Below are positions 9,573 to 18,616 of a DNA stretch of 64,000 nt, piece after piece. Made by a program: the position numbers and the translations under genes. The notes beneath the pieces were generated by a model, which was not told the origin of the DNA, made no database searches, and saw nothing but the letters and a program-made list of their open reading frames with translations. The DNA is from CBDDFV01 sp965227335 (lineage in GTDB: Bacteria > Planctomycetota > Phycisphaerae > Phycisphaerales > SM1A02), in NCBI GenBank assembly GCA_965227335.1, contig CBDDFV010000009.1, positions 1 to 64,000 on the forward strand, in the 5' to 3' direction. Every line of letters starts with the position of its first letter. Position 1 is the stretch's first letter.

Positions 9573-10919
9573 ATGATTCAGCTCATCGCCATTCTTGTCG
9601 GCCTCAGCATTGGTCTGGGCGTGTTGTATGCGCTGTGGCGATCGCAGTGGGCGCTGCTGCCGGTGGTGCTCATGTTTCCGGCGGAGCAGCTTCTGCAGGT
9701 CTACATCCCGCAGTTGCTGGCGATGGGGCCGCTCGTCAACGTGCTGGTGGCGGCCATCGTGGCGAGCGCGCTGATCACGAAGGTGGGTCGGGGCGAGCCG
9801 CTCGCCTTCGGCGCGTTCAACGGGGTCAGCCTGCCGATCTTCATTCTCTTCGTCCAGACTTTTGCGAGCACGACCTGGTCGCCGGTCTCGGAATCGACGT
9901 TCGGTCTGATTCGGTACGGTCTGCCGTACACGCTCCTGATGGTGGCCGCCGCGCCCCTGCTCGTGTCGCGGATCGACCAGTTGTCTCGTCTTCTGGTCGG
10001 GCTGATGCTGTTGGGTCTGCTCGTCGTGGTGCTGATTCTGATCAATCCGTCGGCGAAGTTCTATTCGGGTCGTCTGGTGCTGCAGTTGGGCGACACCGGG
10101 GCGATGGGCAATCCGCTGGCGACGTCTGAACTGGGCGGCATGATTGCGATCATCGCGGCGCTCGTTCACGTCCGCAAGGGGAGCCGCGTGCTGACGCTGG
10201 TGCGGGTGTCGGCGTTCTTTGCGGGTCTGGGGATTGCGGTGGCAAGCGGTTCGCGAGGTCAGGTGTACGCGACGCTCGCCGCGATTCTGCTCACGTTCCC
10301 CCTCGCCCGGAAGCTCAAGAATCCGAGTCAGTTCTTCGTGACCACCGCGGGGGCGGGCGTGTTCGCGATGGTGGCGATGACGGTGGTGCGTTTCTTCGTG
10401 ACCGACAAGAACGCATCGCGCTGGTCGCTCGACCTGGCGCTGGCCGGCGTCAGCGACCGGATGGTGCGTGTGAACACGCTGATGGAGGCGTATCTGGACG
10501 CGCCGGGATCGTGGTTTCAGGGACTCGGGTTCAACGCCTTCACCGCGGTGTGGGGCCAGTCGAGCTACGTGCATAATCTTCCGGTCGAGGTGCTGTGCGA
10601 ACAGGGCCTCCTCGGGTTCACGATGCTGATGATCGCGTTCGTGAGCGTGGTCAGGGCGGCGTGGCGTCTGATGTCGATGGAGGCGGAAGACCCGACCGGT
10701 CGGGCCACCGTGGCCATCCTGATCGCGATGATGCTCTTTCACGGCATCCTGTCGCTCAAGCAGGGGGCGTACTACGGCGGCTCATCGCTGTTCATGTTCA
10801 TGCTGCTGACCAAGCGGCTGGAACTGATCGAGCGGTCGCGGCTCGGATGGTCCGTGGCGACGCCGGTGTGGGACATCGATGAAGCCCGCGCGTACGGCGA
10901 GCCCGCGACGTCGGGTTGA
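9573..10919 (+). CDS. O-antigen ligase/polymerase-like membrane protein
   Basis: A 448-residue polytopic protein with many hydrophobic segments from the N-terminus (LIAILVGLSIGLGVLYALW) on. A longer periplasmic loop before the end (about residues 295-345) contains GFNAFTAVWGQSSYVHNLPVEVLCEQG. That arrangement, with the H-N-x5-E-x5-G pattern, is typical of the Wzy/WaaL O-antigen ligase superfamily, which polymerises or ligates lipid-linked glycans at the outer face of the inner membrane. It is flanked by glycosyltransferase genes. Ligase and polymerase cannot be told apart here. Confidence 0.82.
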   Translation: MIQLIAILVGLSIGLGVLYALWRSQWALLPVVLMFPAEQLLQVYIPQLLAMGPLVNVLVAAIVASALITKVGRGEPLAFGAFNGVSLPIFILFVQTFASTTWSPVSESTFGLIRYGLPYTLLMVAAAPLLVSRIDQLSRLLVGLMLLGLLVVVLILINPSAKFYSGRLVLQLGDTGAMGNPLATSELGGMIAIIAALVHVRKGSRVLTLVRVSAFFAGLGIAVASGSRGQVYATLAAILLTFPLARKLKNPSQFFVTTAGAGVFAMVAMTVVRFFVTDKNASRWSLDLALAGVSDRMVRVNTLMEAYLDAPGSWFQGLGFNAFTAVWGQSSYVHNLPVEVLCEQGLLGFTMLMIAFVSVVRAAWRLMSMEAEDPTGRATVAILIAMMLFHGILSLKQGAYYGGSSLFMFMLLTKRLELIERSRLGWSVATPVWDIDEARAYGEPATSG

Positions 10920-10965
10920 GGCCGGGGGGCGCCCGCTCGGGTGAGCCGCGGTCACGGGATCGGGA

Positions 10966-12402
10966 TCATCCGGCGAGCACGCGGCTCGCACTGAGGGCGG
11001 CGATCGCCACCGTGATCGCGGCGACGGCGTACGTGGCGCGATCCTTGAGCGCGAACGTCACCGGATCCTCCGGCATCTCGCCCCGACGCGTAAGAATCCA
11101 GATCCGGCCAATCCAGTACAGCAGCAGCGGGCACAGCAGCCAGAGCAGGTCGCGGCTGGGATATTGTTCGGCCGCGGTGTCGGCGCCGCTGATGTACAGC
11201 GTGAAGACCAGGACCGAGAGCAGCCCGCTGCCCACGCCGAGTTCGCCGACGATCGGCAGGTCGCCGGCGGTGTATCCCCGGCCGGCCGCCGCGCGATCGG
11301 CGCCGCTCGTCGCCCGGAGTTGATCGAGTTCGGCGTACCGCTTCGCAAGCGCGAGCGAGAAGAACAGGAAGAGCGAGAACGCCAGCAGCCACGGGGACCA
11401 CATGACCCCCGCCGCCACGACGCCGACGCCGAGCCGAAGCGTGAACAGCCCGGCCAGCGTGATCACGTCGATCAGCGTGCGTCGCTTCAGATCGAACGTG
11501 TAGGCGGTGGTGACCACGAGATACAGGGCCACGGTCGCGAGCAACGCCGTCGAGACGAGTCCGGCGACGAGAAGGCCCAGCATCGGCAGGATCGCGGCGA
11601 GGGCCAGGCCGTGCGGAATCGATGCGTCGCCCGACGCGAAGGGGCGACGCCGCTTGGTCGGATGACGGCGATCGCTCTCGATATCCGCCAGATCGTTCAC
11701 GAGGTAGACGGACGAGGCGCAGACGCACATCGCCACGAACGCGGCGGTGACGGCGAGCCATTTCGCCGGATCAGTCAGTTCGTGGGCCAGCAGCAGGGGG
11801 GCGACGACGAGGAGGTTCTTCGCCCACTGGTGCGGACGCATCGCCCGCCAGAGGCTTCGGGCCGTCCGCGGGCGGGGCAGCACCGCTTCGAAGCGGTCGT
11901 CGTCCGCGCCGCCGACGCGATACGCGTGACGGGCGGCCGCCCAGATCGACTCGTCCGCCGCGCTGTCGCCGACGTAGTCAAACACGCCGCCGGCGTCCGT
12001 CCGGATCGCCTCGAGCTTGCGGTGCGCCTTGAGATTCCGGTCGCCGTCGGAGGCGAGGACGTCGTCGAAGAGTTGGAGGTGATCGGCGATCGCGTGGGCG
12101 AGCCGGACGTCGGCGGCGGTGGCGAGCACGACGCGTCGCCCGTCGGACCGGGCCGCGCGAATCAGGGCGAGCACGTCCTCGCTGTACGGCAGCAGCGCGG
12201 CGTCGACGGGACCCCGGGCGGCGAGCCACTGCTTGAGGGCGGGTCGACCCTTCGCCAGCACGACCGGCGTGAGGAGGGCCGTATTCACGGGCCGTCGACG
12301 CAGGGCCTGGGCGAACGATTCCCACAGGGTGTCGCTGCGCGTCAGCGTCCCGTCGAGGTCCACGTAGAGCGGAGCGGCGGTCTCGGTCGGCGCTGAGGGC
12401 AT
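10966..12402 (-). CDS. HAD-like phosphatase fused to a UbiA-type prenyltransferase
   Basis: A 478-residue fusion. Residues 1-190 form a HAD hydrolase domain with the catalytic motif YVDLDGTLT near the N-terminus and GDSAADESIW as the acidic motif IV. Residues 200-478 are a polytopic UbiA domain with the aspartate motif NDLADIESDRRHP and the second motif DLKRRTLIDV. UbiA enzymes attach prenyl diphosphates to acceptors. HAD-UbiA fusions of this kind resemble decaprenyl-phosphate phosphoribosyltransferase relatives (DPRP synthase plus phosphatase), which supply lipid-linked pentoses for cell-surface glycans. That fits the neighbouring glycosyltransferases, but the substrate is inferred. Confidence 0.85.
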   Translation of the reverse strand: MPSAPTETAAPLYVDLDGTLTRSDTLWESFAQALRRRPVNTALLTPVVLAKGRPALKQWLAARGPVDAALLPYSEDVLALIRAARSDGRRVVLATAADVRLAHAIADHLQLFDDVLASDGDRNLKAHRKLEAIRTDAGGVFDYVGDSAADESIWAAARHAYRVGGADDDRFEAVLPRPRTARSLWRAMRPHQWAKNLLVVAPLLLAHELTDPAKWLAVTAAFVAMCVCASSVYLVNDLADIESDRRHPTKRRRPFASGDASIPHGLALAAILPMLGLLVAGLVSTALLATVALYLVVTTAYTFDLKRRTLIDVITLAGLFTLRLGVGVVAAGVMWSPWLLAFSLFLFFSLALAKRYAELDQLRATSGADRAAAGRGYTAGDLPIVGELGVGSGLLSVLVFTLYISGADTAAEQYPSRDLLWLLCPLLLYWIGRIWILTRRGEMPEDPVTFALKDRATYAVAAITVAIAALSASRVLAG

Positions 12403-12470
12403 GGGTGCGGATCCGGGGCGGGGGCGTCGGGGACCGCACTGGTACGGGCCGCCGCCGGCGCGGGTTCGAC

Positions 12471-13820
12471 TCAGTCGCGAGGCGGCAGGATCATTCCGAC
12501 GCCGATCGTGTTATTGGTCGACTCGTCGATGATGATGAAGCTGCCGGTGACGCGGCTGCGCCGGTACTCGTCGTACAGGAGCGGCGTCGTCGTCCGCAGG
12601 CTGACGCGTCCGATCTCATTGAGGTCGAGTTGCTCCGCGTCCGGCTCGCGATGGAGCGTGTGGATGTTCAGCCGGTAGCGGATGTCCTGGATCATGCAGC
12701 GGGCCGACCGGGTGGTGTGCTTGATGGCGTACTTGATCCGGGGGCGGAGCGGCTCGTCGGTCATCCAGACGACCATGGCGTCGATGTCCTGTCCGACGTG
12801 GGGCCGGTTGTTGGGCCGGCAGAGCATGTCGCCGCGCGAGACGTCGATGTTGTCCTCGAGCCGGATGGTCACCGACATCGGGGGGAACGCCTGCTCGATC
12901 GGGCCGTCGAGCGTCTCGATCGACCGGACGGTGGAGGTGAATCCGGACGGGAGGGCCATGATCTCATCGCCGGTGCGGAAGACCCCCGCCGCGACTTCGC
13001 CCGCGTAGCCGCGGTAGTCGTGATGGTCGTCGGAATGGGGACGGATGATCCACTGCACGGGGAAGCGGCAGTCGATGAGGTTGCGATCGGAGGAGATGTG
13101 CACGTGCTCGAGGTGGTGGAGCAGGGCGGGTCCTTCGAACCACGGCATGTGGGTGGAGCGGGTGACGACGTTGTCGCCCTGCAGCGCGCTGATCGGGATG
13201 GGCGTGACGTCGGTGATCTCGAGTTTCGCGGCGAAGTCGTTGAACTCGCGCACGATGTTGTCGAAGACGAGCTGATCCCAGTCGACGAGATCCATCTTGT
13301 TGACGCACACGACCATGTGCGGCACCCGCATGAGCGAGCAGATGAAGGCGTGGCGACGCGTCTGTTCGACCACGCCGTGGCGGGCGTCGATGAGGATGAT
13401 CGCGAGGTTCGCGGTGCTCGCGCCCGTGACCATGTTGCGGGTGTACTGCACGTGCCCGGGGGTGTCGGCGATGATGAACTTGCGTCGGGGCGTCGCGAAG
13501 TAGCGGTAGGCGACGTCGATCGTGATGCCCTGCTCGCGTTCGGCGCGAAGGCCGTCGGTGACGAGGGCGAGGTTGACGTTCTCGTCGCCCCGCTGCTTGC
13601 TGACCCGCTGCACGGCTTCGAGCTGGTCCTCGAAGATGGTCTTGGAGTCGTAGAGCAGGCGGCCGATCAGCGTCGACTTGCCGTCGTCGACGGAGCCGCA
13701 GGTCAGGAACCGCAGGAGGTCCATGTCCAGGTACGCGGCCTGGTCAAAGGGTTCGGCGGCGGACTCGGGCGGCGGGGCGGATCGGGTTTCGGAGTCGGCG
13801 AGCATGTCGTTCTTCTTCAT
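12471..13820 (-). CDS. cysN: Sulfate adenylyltransferase GTPase subunit CysN
   Basis: A 449-residue EF-Tu-like GTPase. The G1 motif is GSVDDGKSTLIGRLLYDS near residues 38-55, the G3 motif DTPGHVQYTRNM follows and NKMD is G4. With CysD it forms ATP sulfurylase, which converts sulfate and ATP to adenosine 5'-phosphosulfate, driven by GTP. There is no C-terminal CysC (APS kinase) domain, unlike the CysNC fusions. It lies downstream of cysD after 63 bases that contain a tandem repeat over the start codon. APS may feed sulfur assimilation or, given the neighbours, sulfated polysaccharides. Confidence 0.95.
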   Translation of the reverse strand: MKKNDMLADSETRSAPPPESAAEPFDQAAYLDMDLLRFLTCGSVDDGKSTLIGRLLYDSKTIFEDQLEAVQRVSKQRGDENVNLALVTDGLRAEREQGITIDVAYRYFATPRRKFIIADTPGHVQYTRNMVTGASTANLAIILIDARHGVVEQTRRHAFICSLMRVPHMVVCVNKMDLVDWDQLVFDNIVREFNDFAAKLEITDVTPIPISALQGDNVVTRSTHMPWFEGPALLHHLEHVHISSDRNLIDCRFPVQWIIRPHSDDHHDYRGYAGEVAAGVFRTGDEIMALPSGFTSTVRSIETLDGPIEQAFPPMSVTIRLEDNIDVSRGDMLCRPNNRPHVGQDIDAMVVWMTDEPLRPRIKYAIKHTTRSARCMIQDIRYRLNIHTLHREPDAEQLDLNEIGRVSLRTTTPLLYDEYRRSRVTGSFIIIDESTNNTIGVGMILPPRD

Positions 13821-13850
13821 CTGCCTGGTTCATCTGCCTGGTTCATCTGC
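13816..13850 (-). repeat. 13-bp tandem repeat covering the cysN start
   Basis: TTCATCTGCCTGG occurs at 13816-13828 and 13829-13841, with a partial third copy TTCATCTGC at 13842-13850. On the coding strand this gives three ATGs (13846, 13833, 13820). The outermost opens a nine-codon frame (MNQADEPGR) whose TGA overlaps the cysN ATG. Confidence 0.8.
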
Positions 13851-13883
13851 AGGTCGGCGGGACCGCGTCGGCGGGACGCGAGA

Positions 13884-14786
13884 TCAGAAGTAGCCTTCTC
13901 GTTTTCGGTCTTCCATGGCGGCTTCGGACACCTTGTCGTCGACCCGCGAGCCGCGTTCGGTGCGGCGGGCGATCGCGACCTCGGCGATGATGTCCTGGAT
14001 GGTGTTGGCGGGCGATTCGACCGCGGCGGTGCAGGTCATGTCGCCGACCGTGCGGAATCGCACCACCTTGCGTTCGCTGGTCTCGCCGTCGCGTTTGACG
14101 ACAAAGGGCGAATCGGGCAGCAGCAGCCCGTCGCGATGCAGCACGTCCCGTTCGTGCGAGAAGTAGATCGAGGGGATATCGAGGTTCTCGCGGGCGACGT
14201 ACTGCCAGACGTCGAGCTCCGTCCAGTTCGAGAGCGGGAACACCCGCATGTGTTCGCCCTTGCGAATGCGGCCGTTGTACAGGTTCCACGGCTCCGGTCG
14301 CTGGTTCTTCGGGTCCCATTGGCCGAAGTCGTCGCGGAACGAGAAGATCCGCTCCTTCGCCCGGGCCTTCTCCTCGTCGCGACGGGCGCCGCCGAACGCG
14401 GCGTCGAACTTGAACTCCTCGATCGCATCGAGCAGGGTCGTGGTCTGCAGCCGGTTGCGACTCGCGTCGGGACCGGTCTCCTCCTTGACGCGTCCCCGGG
14501 CGATCGAGTCCTCGACGGAGCGGACGATCAGCTCCTCGCCCAGCTCCGCCGCGCGTCGATCGCGGAACTCGATCGTCTCATCGAAGTTATGGCCGGTGTC
14601 GACGTGCATGAGGGGGAAGGGGAAGCGGGCGGGCCGGAAGGCCTTCTCGGCGAGCCGCAGCATGACGATCGAGTCCTTGCCGCCGGAGAACAGCAGGACG
14701 GGACGTTCGAACTCCGCGGCGACCTCCCGCATGATGTGGATCGCCTCGGATTCGAGCATGTCGAGATGGGGCAGGGTGTAGTTCAT
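13884..14786 (-). CDS. cysD: Sulfate adenylyltransferase subunit CysD
   Basis: A 300-residue PP-loop protein, the catalytic subunit of ATP sulfurylase. The nucleotide-binding SGGKDSIVMLRLAEKAF lies near residues 34-50, and further family phrases HVDTGHNF, FGGARRDEEKARAKER and WNLYNG are present. The C-terminus RKREGYF is typical. The start MNYTLPHLDMLESEAIHIMRE is the usual CysD N-terminus; the 149 codons upstream in frame are not coding. First gene of a cysDN unit read on the minus strand. Confidence 0.96.
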   Translation of the reverse strand: MNYTLPHLDMLESEAIHIMREVAAEFERPVLLFSGGKDSIVMLRLAEKAFRPARFPFPLMHVDTGHNFDETIEFRDRRAAELGEELIVRSVEDSIARGRVKEETGPDASRNRLQTTTLLDAIEEFKFDAAFGGARRDEEKARAKERIFSFRDDFGQWDPKNQRPEPWNLYNGRIRKGEHMRVFPLSNWTELDVWQYVARENLDIPSIYFSHERDVLHRDGLLLPDSPFVVKRDGETSERKVVRFRTVGDMTCTAAVESPANTIQDIIAEVAIARRTERGSRVDDKVSEAAMEDRKREGYF

Positions 14787-15067
14787 GACGCCTTTCGGGG
14801 GCCGGAAGAGACAGCGCACGCGACGCGGGGCGGCCGCGTGAGTTTCATCGGAGCGATCGGGCGTCGACTCGACGGCGGTCGCGGGAATCGCCGCTCGGCC
14901 GGGTCCGATAGCCGGTTTCGGGGCCGGGGTCCGCCCCGAGCGGGCAAGCGTAACGCTGACGGGCGTCTTCGGCCACCATCCCCGGCGCAAGGATCGCGTC
15001 AGCGGGGGCGGTGAGGTCGGGCGCCCACGTGGCGACGGGGGATGGGGGAGGCTTCGACGGGCCGGGG

Positions 15068-16060
15068 TCAGCGGAGGACGTCGTCCTGCACGACGGGGGT
15101 GCGTCCGACTTCGGTGGGGGCCCAGCGTCGCATGTCGACGCCGAGTTCGCCGGTGTTTTCGGTCGAGGTGGAGCCGTCGAGATGGACGACCGGGAGCTGA
15201 CGCGTGCCGGCGCGATCGATCGGCAGGCCGCATCCGTCGGTGTATTCGCCGGCTTCGGTGCGGACCACGAGGCCTTCATCGTCGACCCGCCACTGCTGGC
15301 TGGTCCAGCTGGTTCCGTCGAAGAGGGTGAAGGGCGGACGGATCTCGTAGAAGCCGCGCGGGACCGAGAGGTCGGTCTCGGCGTAGACCTCGTCGCCGCT
15401 GTTCGTGTCTGCGGCAAGTCCGGACGGGGCGAAGACGATGAGTTGTCCGGCGTTGCGCACCTGCGACATGCGGGTCGCGGCGAGCGCTTCAAGGCCGAGG
15501 TTGTTCCAGGGGTTGCGATCGCGGACGTTCATCCCGCCGACGCGGTTGTCCCCGCCGACGAAGATGGTGTTCATGCCGATGGCCGGGCTCTCCGACGCGC
15601 CGCCGAACATGCCGCCGCTGCCCGGTCCGTAGACGCCGGAGGCGACTTCGGCGCTGAAGAGCGACCTGGCGTCCTTGGGGTAGCCTTCGAAGGCGGTCTC
15701 CCAGCTGTCGTCGAGATACGGCGCGAGCCGCCAGACCCAGCTGCGGGCGTCTTCGTTGAGCAGTTCACCGCCGCCGGGGGCGGGGTGGTCGACCATGAAG
15801 AGGTCGACGAGATCATCGCCGTCCTCGACGCCGAGGTACCCCGGGATGATGCGCTGGTCGTTCTCGTTCGCGTAGCTCTGGACCCCGAAGGCGAGTCCGC
15901 GGAGGGCGGACTGGACGCCGGTCTGTTCAGCGGCGGCGCGGACATGGGTCGTGGCGACGATGGTGACGGCGACAAGGATCGCGAGGATCGCGACCGCGAT
16001 CATGAGTTCGAGCAACGAGAAGCCGCGTCGTCGACGGGTCGGCTGGCGTTCAGTGCGCAT
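15068..16060 (-). CDS. Type II secretion/type IV pilin-like protein with prepilin N-terminus
   Basis: A 330-residue protein with a prepilin signal: a basic leader RRRRGFSLLELMIAVAILA, with a glycine-phenylalanine cleavage site, glutamate at +5 and a hydrophobic helix. The C-terminal part is soluble (DUF1559-like size for planctomycetes) and would sit in the periplasm as a pseudopilin. It lies 53 bases downstream of a second prepilin gene, so the two probably form an operon. The partner machinery is not in the window. Confidence 0.8.
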   Translation of the reverse strand: MRTERQPTRRRRGFSLLELMIAVAILAILVAVTIVATTHVRAAAEQTGVQSALRGLAFGVQSYANENDQRIIPGYLGVEDGDDLVDLFMVDHPAPGGGELLNEDARSWVWRLAPYLDDSWETAFEGYPKDARSLFSAEVASGVYGPGSGGMFGGASESPAIGMNTIFVGGDNRVGGMNVRDRNPWNNLGLEALAATRMSQVRNAGQLIVFAPSGLAADTNSGDEVYAETDLSVPRGFYEIRPPFTLFDGTSWTSQQWRVDDEGLVVRTEAGEYTDGCGLPIDRAGTRQLPVVHLDGSTSTENTGELGVDMRRWAPTEVGRTPVVQDDVLR

Positions 16061-16113
16061 GAGTCGGGTTCCTCCCTCCGCGGGCGGTCGGGCGTGGGCC
16101 GGAGCAGCGTGCA

Positions 16114-17175
16114 TCACCCGCCGCCGAAGACGCGGATGTCGTCGTATTCGTCGACGATGGTCGGCGGATACTCGCCGACGATGAGGGTGACGGGACTGCC
16201 GGCGTCGCCGGGGCCGTCCTCGGTCGAGAAGAAGATGCCGTCGGGTCCGGCGGAGATCAGGATGAACCCGCCCCGGGCCTCGCCCGTGGCGAGCGGGTTG
16301 TCCGGATCGCCCAGCGCGGGATGACGCAGGATCTGGGCGAAGGTCTCGTCCTGCTCCACATCGGAGCCCTGGTTGAGGAGACTGCGATTGAGCTGGTCCT
16401 CGCCGAGGTCGCCGAGTTGGGTGGCGTCGAGATAGGTCCGCATGGCGCCGCGATAGAACTGCGGCGGCGGGTTGTCGCCCGGCTGGCCGACGAGGGCGCC
16501 GATGCCGGTCCCCGCGCGGCGGACATAGATGATGGGCTGGCCCCACGCATCGAGTAAGTCGGGAATCTCGAACTCGACCGGATCGGAACCCAAGTCAGGT
16601 CCGGTACGCAGCGCGGTCGGCGCGAGTTCGCGCGAGCCCGGGGCGAAGTACGGCTGATACTTACGGCCGTTGATGGTCGGGCCTTCGCCGAGCCGGTTCG
16701 CCAGAGGCGGAGCATCGTCGCTCGTTGGACCAAGTGAGATCTTGAAGACGCCGACGGGGGTGCTGGAATCCAGCTCCACCTCGAGCCAGCCGCCGGTGGC
16801 GGGGGCGTACTCGGGGGTGAGTTCGTCGTAGCCTTGGGCGTCGCCTCGCACCGCCCCGCCCATCAGTTCCAGCAGCGCGTTCTCCGTGCCGCTGATCACG
16901 TTGGGAACATTGGCGAGGATGCGTTCGGGGATCAGGCCGGGGTAGCGTCCGTGATCCTGGAAGAACGTGTCGCACGCCTGGGCGAACGAGTTCATGGTCG
17001 ACTGGGTCGTCGTCGCCTTGGCCCGGGTGCGGACGTTCCGGAGGGCCGGAAGCAGGAGGCCGATGAGGAGGACGATGATCCCGACCACCACGAGGAGTTC
17101 GGTCACCGAGAAGCCCCGCCTCGCGGGAGAGGCCGGTCGGCGTTCAGGTTGCGTGAGAGTGCCGGAAGCGGTCAT
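16114..17175 (-). CDS. Type II secretion/type IV pilin-like protein with prepilin N-terminus
   Basis: A 353-residue protein with a prepilin leader ending RRGFSVTELLVVVGIIVLLI, again with cleavage after glycine and a glutamate at +5. The body continues with NSFAQACDTFFQDHGRYPG, as in GspG/GspH-like pseudopilins, and is then a large soluble domain without recognised motifs. The ATG at 17175 is used because the ten residues upstream add nothing pilin-like. First of two prepilin genes on this strand. Confidence 0.8.
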   Translation of the reverse strand: MTASGTLTQPERRPASPARRGFSVTELLVVVGIIVLLIGLLLPALRNVRTRAKATTTQSTMNSFAQACDTFFQDHGRYPGLIPERILANVPNVISGTENALLELMGGAVRGDAQGYDELTPEYAPATGGWLEVELDSSTPVGVFKISLGPTSDDAPPLANRLGEGPTINGRKYQPYFAPGSRELAPTALRTGPDLGSDPVEFEIPDLLDAWGQPIIYVRRAGTGIGALVGQPGDNPPPQFYRGAMRTYLDATQLGDLGEDQLNRSLLNQGSDVEQDETFAQILRHPALGDPDNPLATGEARGGFILISAGPDGIFFSTEDGPGDAGSPVTLIVGEYPPTIVDEYDDIRVFGGG

Positions 17176-17539
17176 GAGCAGCAGTCCTTCGATCAAACTG
17201 ATCAAACAACGAGTCTTGCCTCGAAGTCCGTCGTCGTGGGCGATTCTGCCCAGTCCGACGGTCCCGGGTCGGCGCGCAGGCCGCCTGCACGTTGACCGGG
17301 TCGAAGCCCCGTCACGCTCATCCGCTGCTCTACCATACGGCGGAAACGGGGGTTGTCGTCATTGAATCCGTAAATTGGCGATTCGGGACCACGTGGCCGG
17401 ACGTGGGGATTGGCGGCCCGGGAGGCGTTGCACCGGGGGGCGGGGGGGGCTAGACTACGCGGCTCGCGACAGTCGACCCGGGGCTCAGCCGGCGGCCGTC
17501 GCGTCTTCCACCACCTCCTCTTGCCTTCGGAGCCGCGTC
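17176..17539. other. Divergent intergenic region between the prepilin pair and rpmE
   Basis: About 360 bases without a gene. It must hold the promoters of the prepilin unit (minus) and of the L31 gene (plus). A GATCAAA direct repeat occurs near 17192-17207. I could not pick promoter boxes with confidence. Confidence 0.4.
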
Positions 17540-17770
17540 ATGAAGGACGGCGTTCACCCCGAGTATCACCAGGAATGCAAGGTCTTCTTCCGTGGCGAGC
17601 ACGTGATGACCGTGGGCGCGACCGTGCCGGAGATGAACGTCGAGGTGTGGTCGGGCTCGCACCCGTTCTTCACCGGCAAGTCATCGTTCGTCGACACCGC
17701 CGGCCGCGTCGAGAAGTTCCAGAAGAAGTTCCAGGGGAACTACTTCTCGAAGAAGGACAAGAAGAAGTAA
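17540..17770 (+). CDS. rpmE: 50S ribosomal protein L31, cysteine-poor form
   Basis: A 76-residue protein matching L31: it starts MKDGVHPEYHQECKVFF and has the signature HPFFTGKSSFVDTAGRVEKF. Zinc-binding (C+) L31 has four cysteines. Here only the one at residue 13 remains and the CxxC and later cysteine positions are replaced (EVWSGSHPFF), so this is a zinc-independent type. Such forms are often favoured under zinc limitation. The lysine-rich tail KKDKKK is typical. A terminator follows. Confidence 0.93.
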   Translation: MKDGVHPEYHQECKVFFRGEHVMTVGATVPEMNVEVWSGSHPFFTGKSSFVDTAGRVEKFQKKFQGNYFSKKDKKK

Positions 17771-17803
17771 GGCCCCGGGCCTGCTTCCATGGTTTCGATC
17801 TTC

Positions 17804-17836
17804 ACCGCCCCGGTTCGACCGGGGCGGTTGTCGTTA
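17804..17836 (+). terminator. Terminator after rpmE
   Basis: ACCGCCCCGG (17804-17813) pairs perfectly with CCGGGGCGGT (17819-17828) around a TTCGA loop, followed by TGTCGTTA. It may serve both convergent genes. Confidence 0.7.
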
Positions 17837-17868
17837 TCCGCCGCGGCGTCCGGCGAAAGGCCTTGTGG

Positions 17869-18522
17869 TCAGCCGGTGGCCAGCGTCCGACGCGCGCGAG
17901 CCCACACCCACAGAAACCGACCCGCCGTGAACAGACCCGCGCCGAAGCCCAGCGCGATCAGCGCCGGGCCGAGCGGTCCGACCGCGAGGATGCGCGTCGC
18001 CCCGAAGAAGGCGATCAGGCAGAGGGCGAACGTCGCGAAACCGGCGAACTCCCACGGGTCCAGGCGCGGCTGGGGGACGGGGTGGTCGAACGGCGCGGCG
18101 GTCAGCAGCGGTCGGAAACGGTGGTAGTCCCACAGGATGAGCCAGAGGACGGCGAGGAGCATCGGGCCGGTGATGAAGGTGGTCCCCCCGAAGCCCAGGC
18201 CGACGGTGATCAGGAAGATGCTCGTCATGACCGGGAGGAAGATCGCCGCGCCGAGGTGGGCGAATCGCGGGATCAGCAGCAGGACGCCCGCGACGACCTG
18301 GGTGAGTCCGATGAACCGCCAGAAGACGCCGGTCTGGTACATCGCTTCGAAGAACGCCCCGATCGGGGTGTCGACGCCCATGGTGGTGAAGCGTCGGCCG
18401 AGCAGCTTGACCATCCCGGTCGGGATGAACCCCGCGGCGAGCAGGATCCGGATGAAGAGCGTGAAGCGGTAGCAGAGGGCGCCGTTGCGGATCCAGAGGA
18501 AGGGGCGGTCGAGGATGGACAT
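17869..18522 (-). CDS. DoxX-like integral membrane protein
   Basis: A 217-residue membrane protein with about six hydrophobic segments. FTLFIRILLAAGFIPTGMVKLLGRRF and the following RFIGLTQVVAGVLLLIPRFAHLGA match the DoxX/DoxD-like family, whose members are linked to thiosulfate or quinone metabolism but mostly lack assigned reactions. The start MSILDRPFLWIRNG at 18522 is preferred over an arginine-rich upstream extension. Tail-to-tail with rpmE. Confidence 0.7.
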   Translation of the reverse strand: MSILDRPFLWIRNGALCYRFTLFIRILLAAGFIPTGMVKLLGRRFTTMGVDTPIGAFFEAMYQTGVFWRFIGLTQVVAGVLLLIPRFAHLGAAIFLPVMTSIFLITVGLGFGGTTFITGPMLLAVLWLILWDYHRFRPLLTAAPFDHPVPQPRLDPWEFAGFATFALCLIAFFGATRILAVGPLGPALIALGFGAGLFTAGRFLWVWARARRTLATG

Positions 18523-18563
18523 GGCGCGGCGGCTCCGATGCGTTATTTCCTCCACCATGCGAT

Positions 18564-18590
18564 ACCGGGCGCCGGTATGCGGCGCCCGGT
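18564..18590 (-). terminator. Strong GC hairpin between two minus-strand genes
   Basis: ACCGGGCGCC (18564-18573) and GGCGCCCGGT (18581-18590) form a perfect 10-bp stem. The T-run (18597-18602) lies on the plus-strand side, so as a minus-strand terminator it lacks a classical U-tract. It may be bidirectional or act only as an mRNA-stabilising stem. Confidence 0.45.
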
Positions 18591-18616
18591 CGCGTGTTTT
18601 TCCGACCGCGAGGGAC

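Noticed and set aside
8169..10742. 857-codon minus-strand frame
   Set aside because: Only 8169-9332 has glycosyltransferase features. The rest is antisense to the O-antigen-ligase-like gene and is rich in Arg, His and Gln.
12405..15014. 869-codon open frame on the plus strand over cysD and cysN
   Set aside because: Antisense shadow in GC-rich DNA; the minus-strand proteins have complete CysN and CysD motifs.
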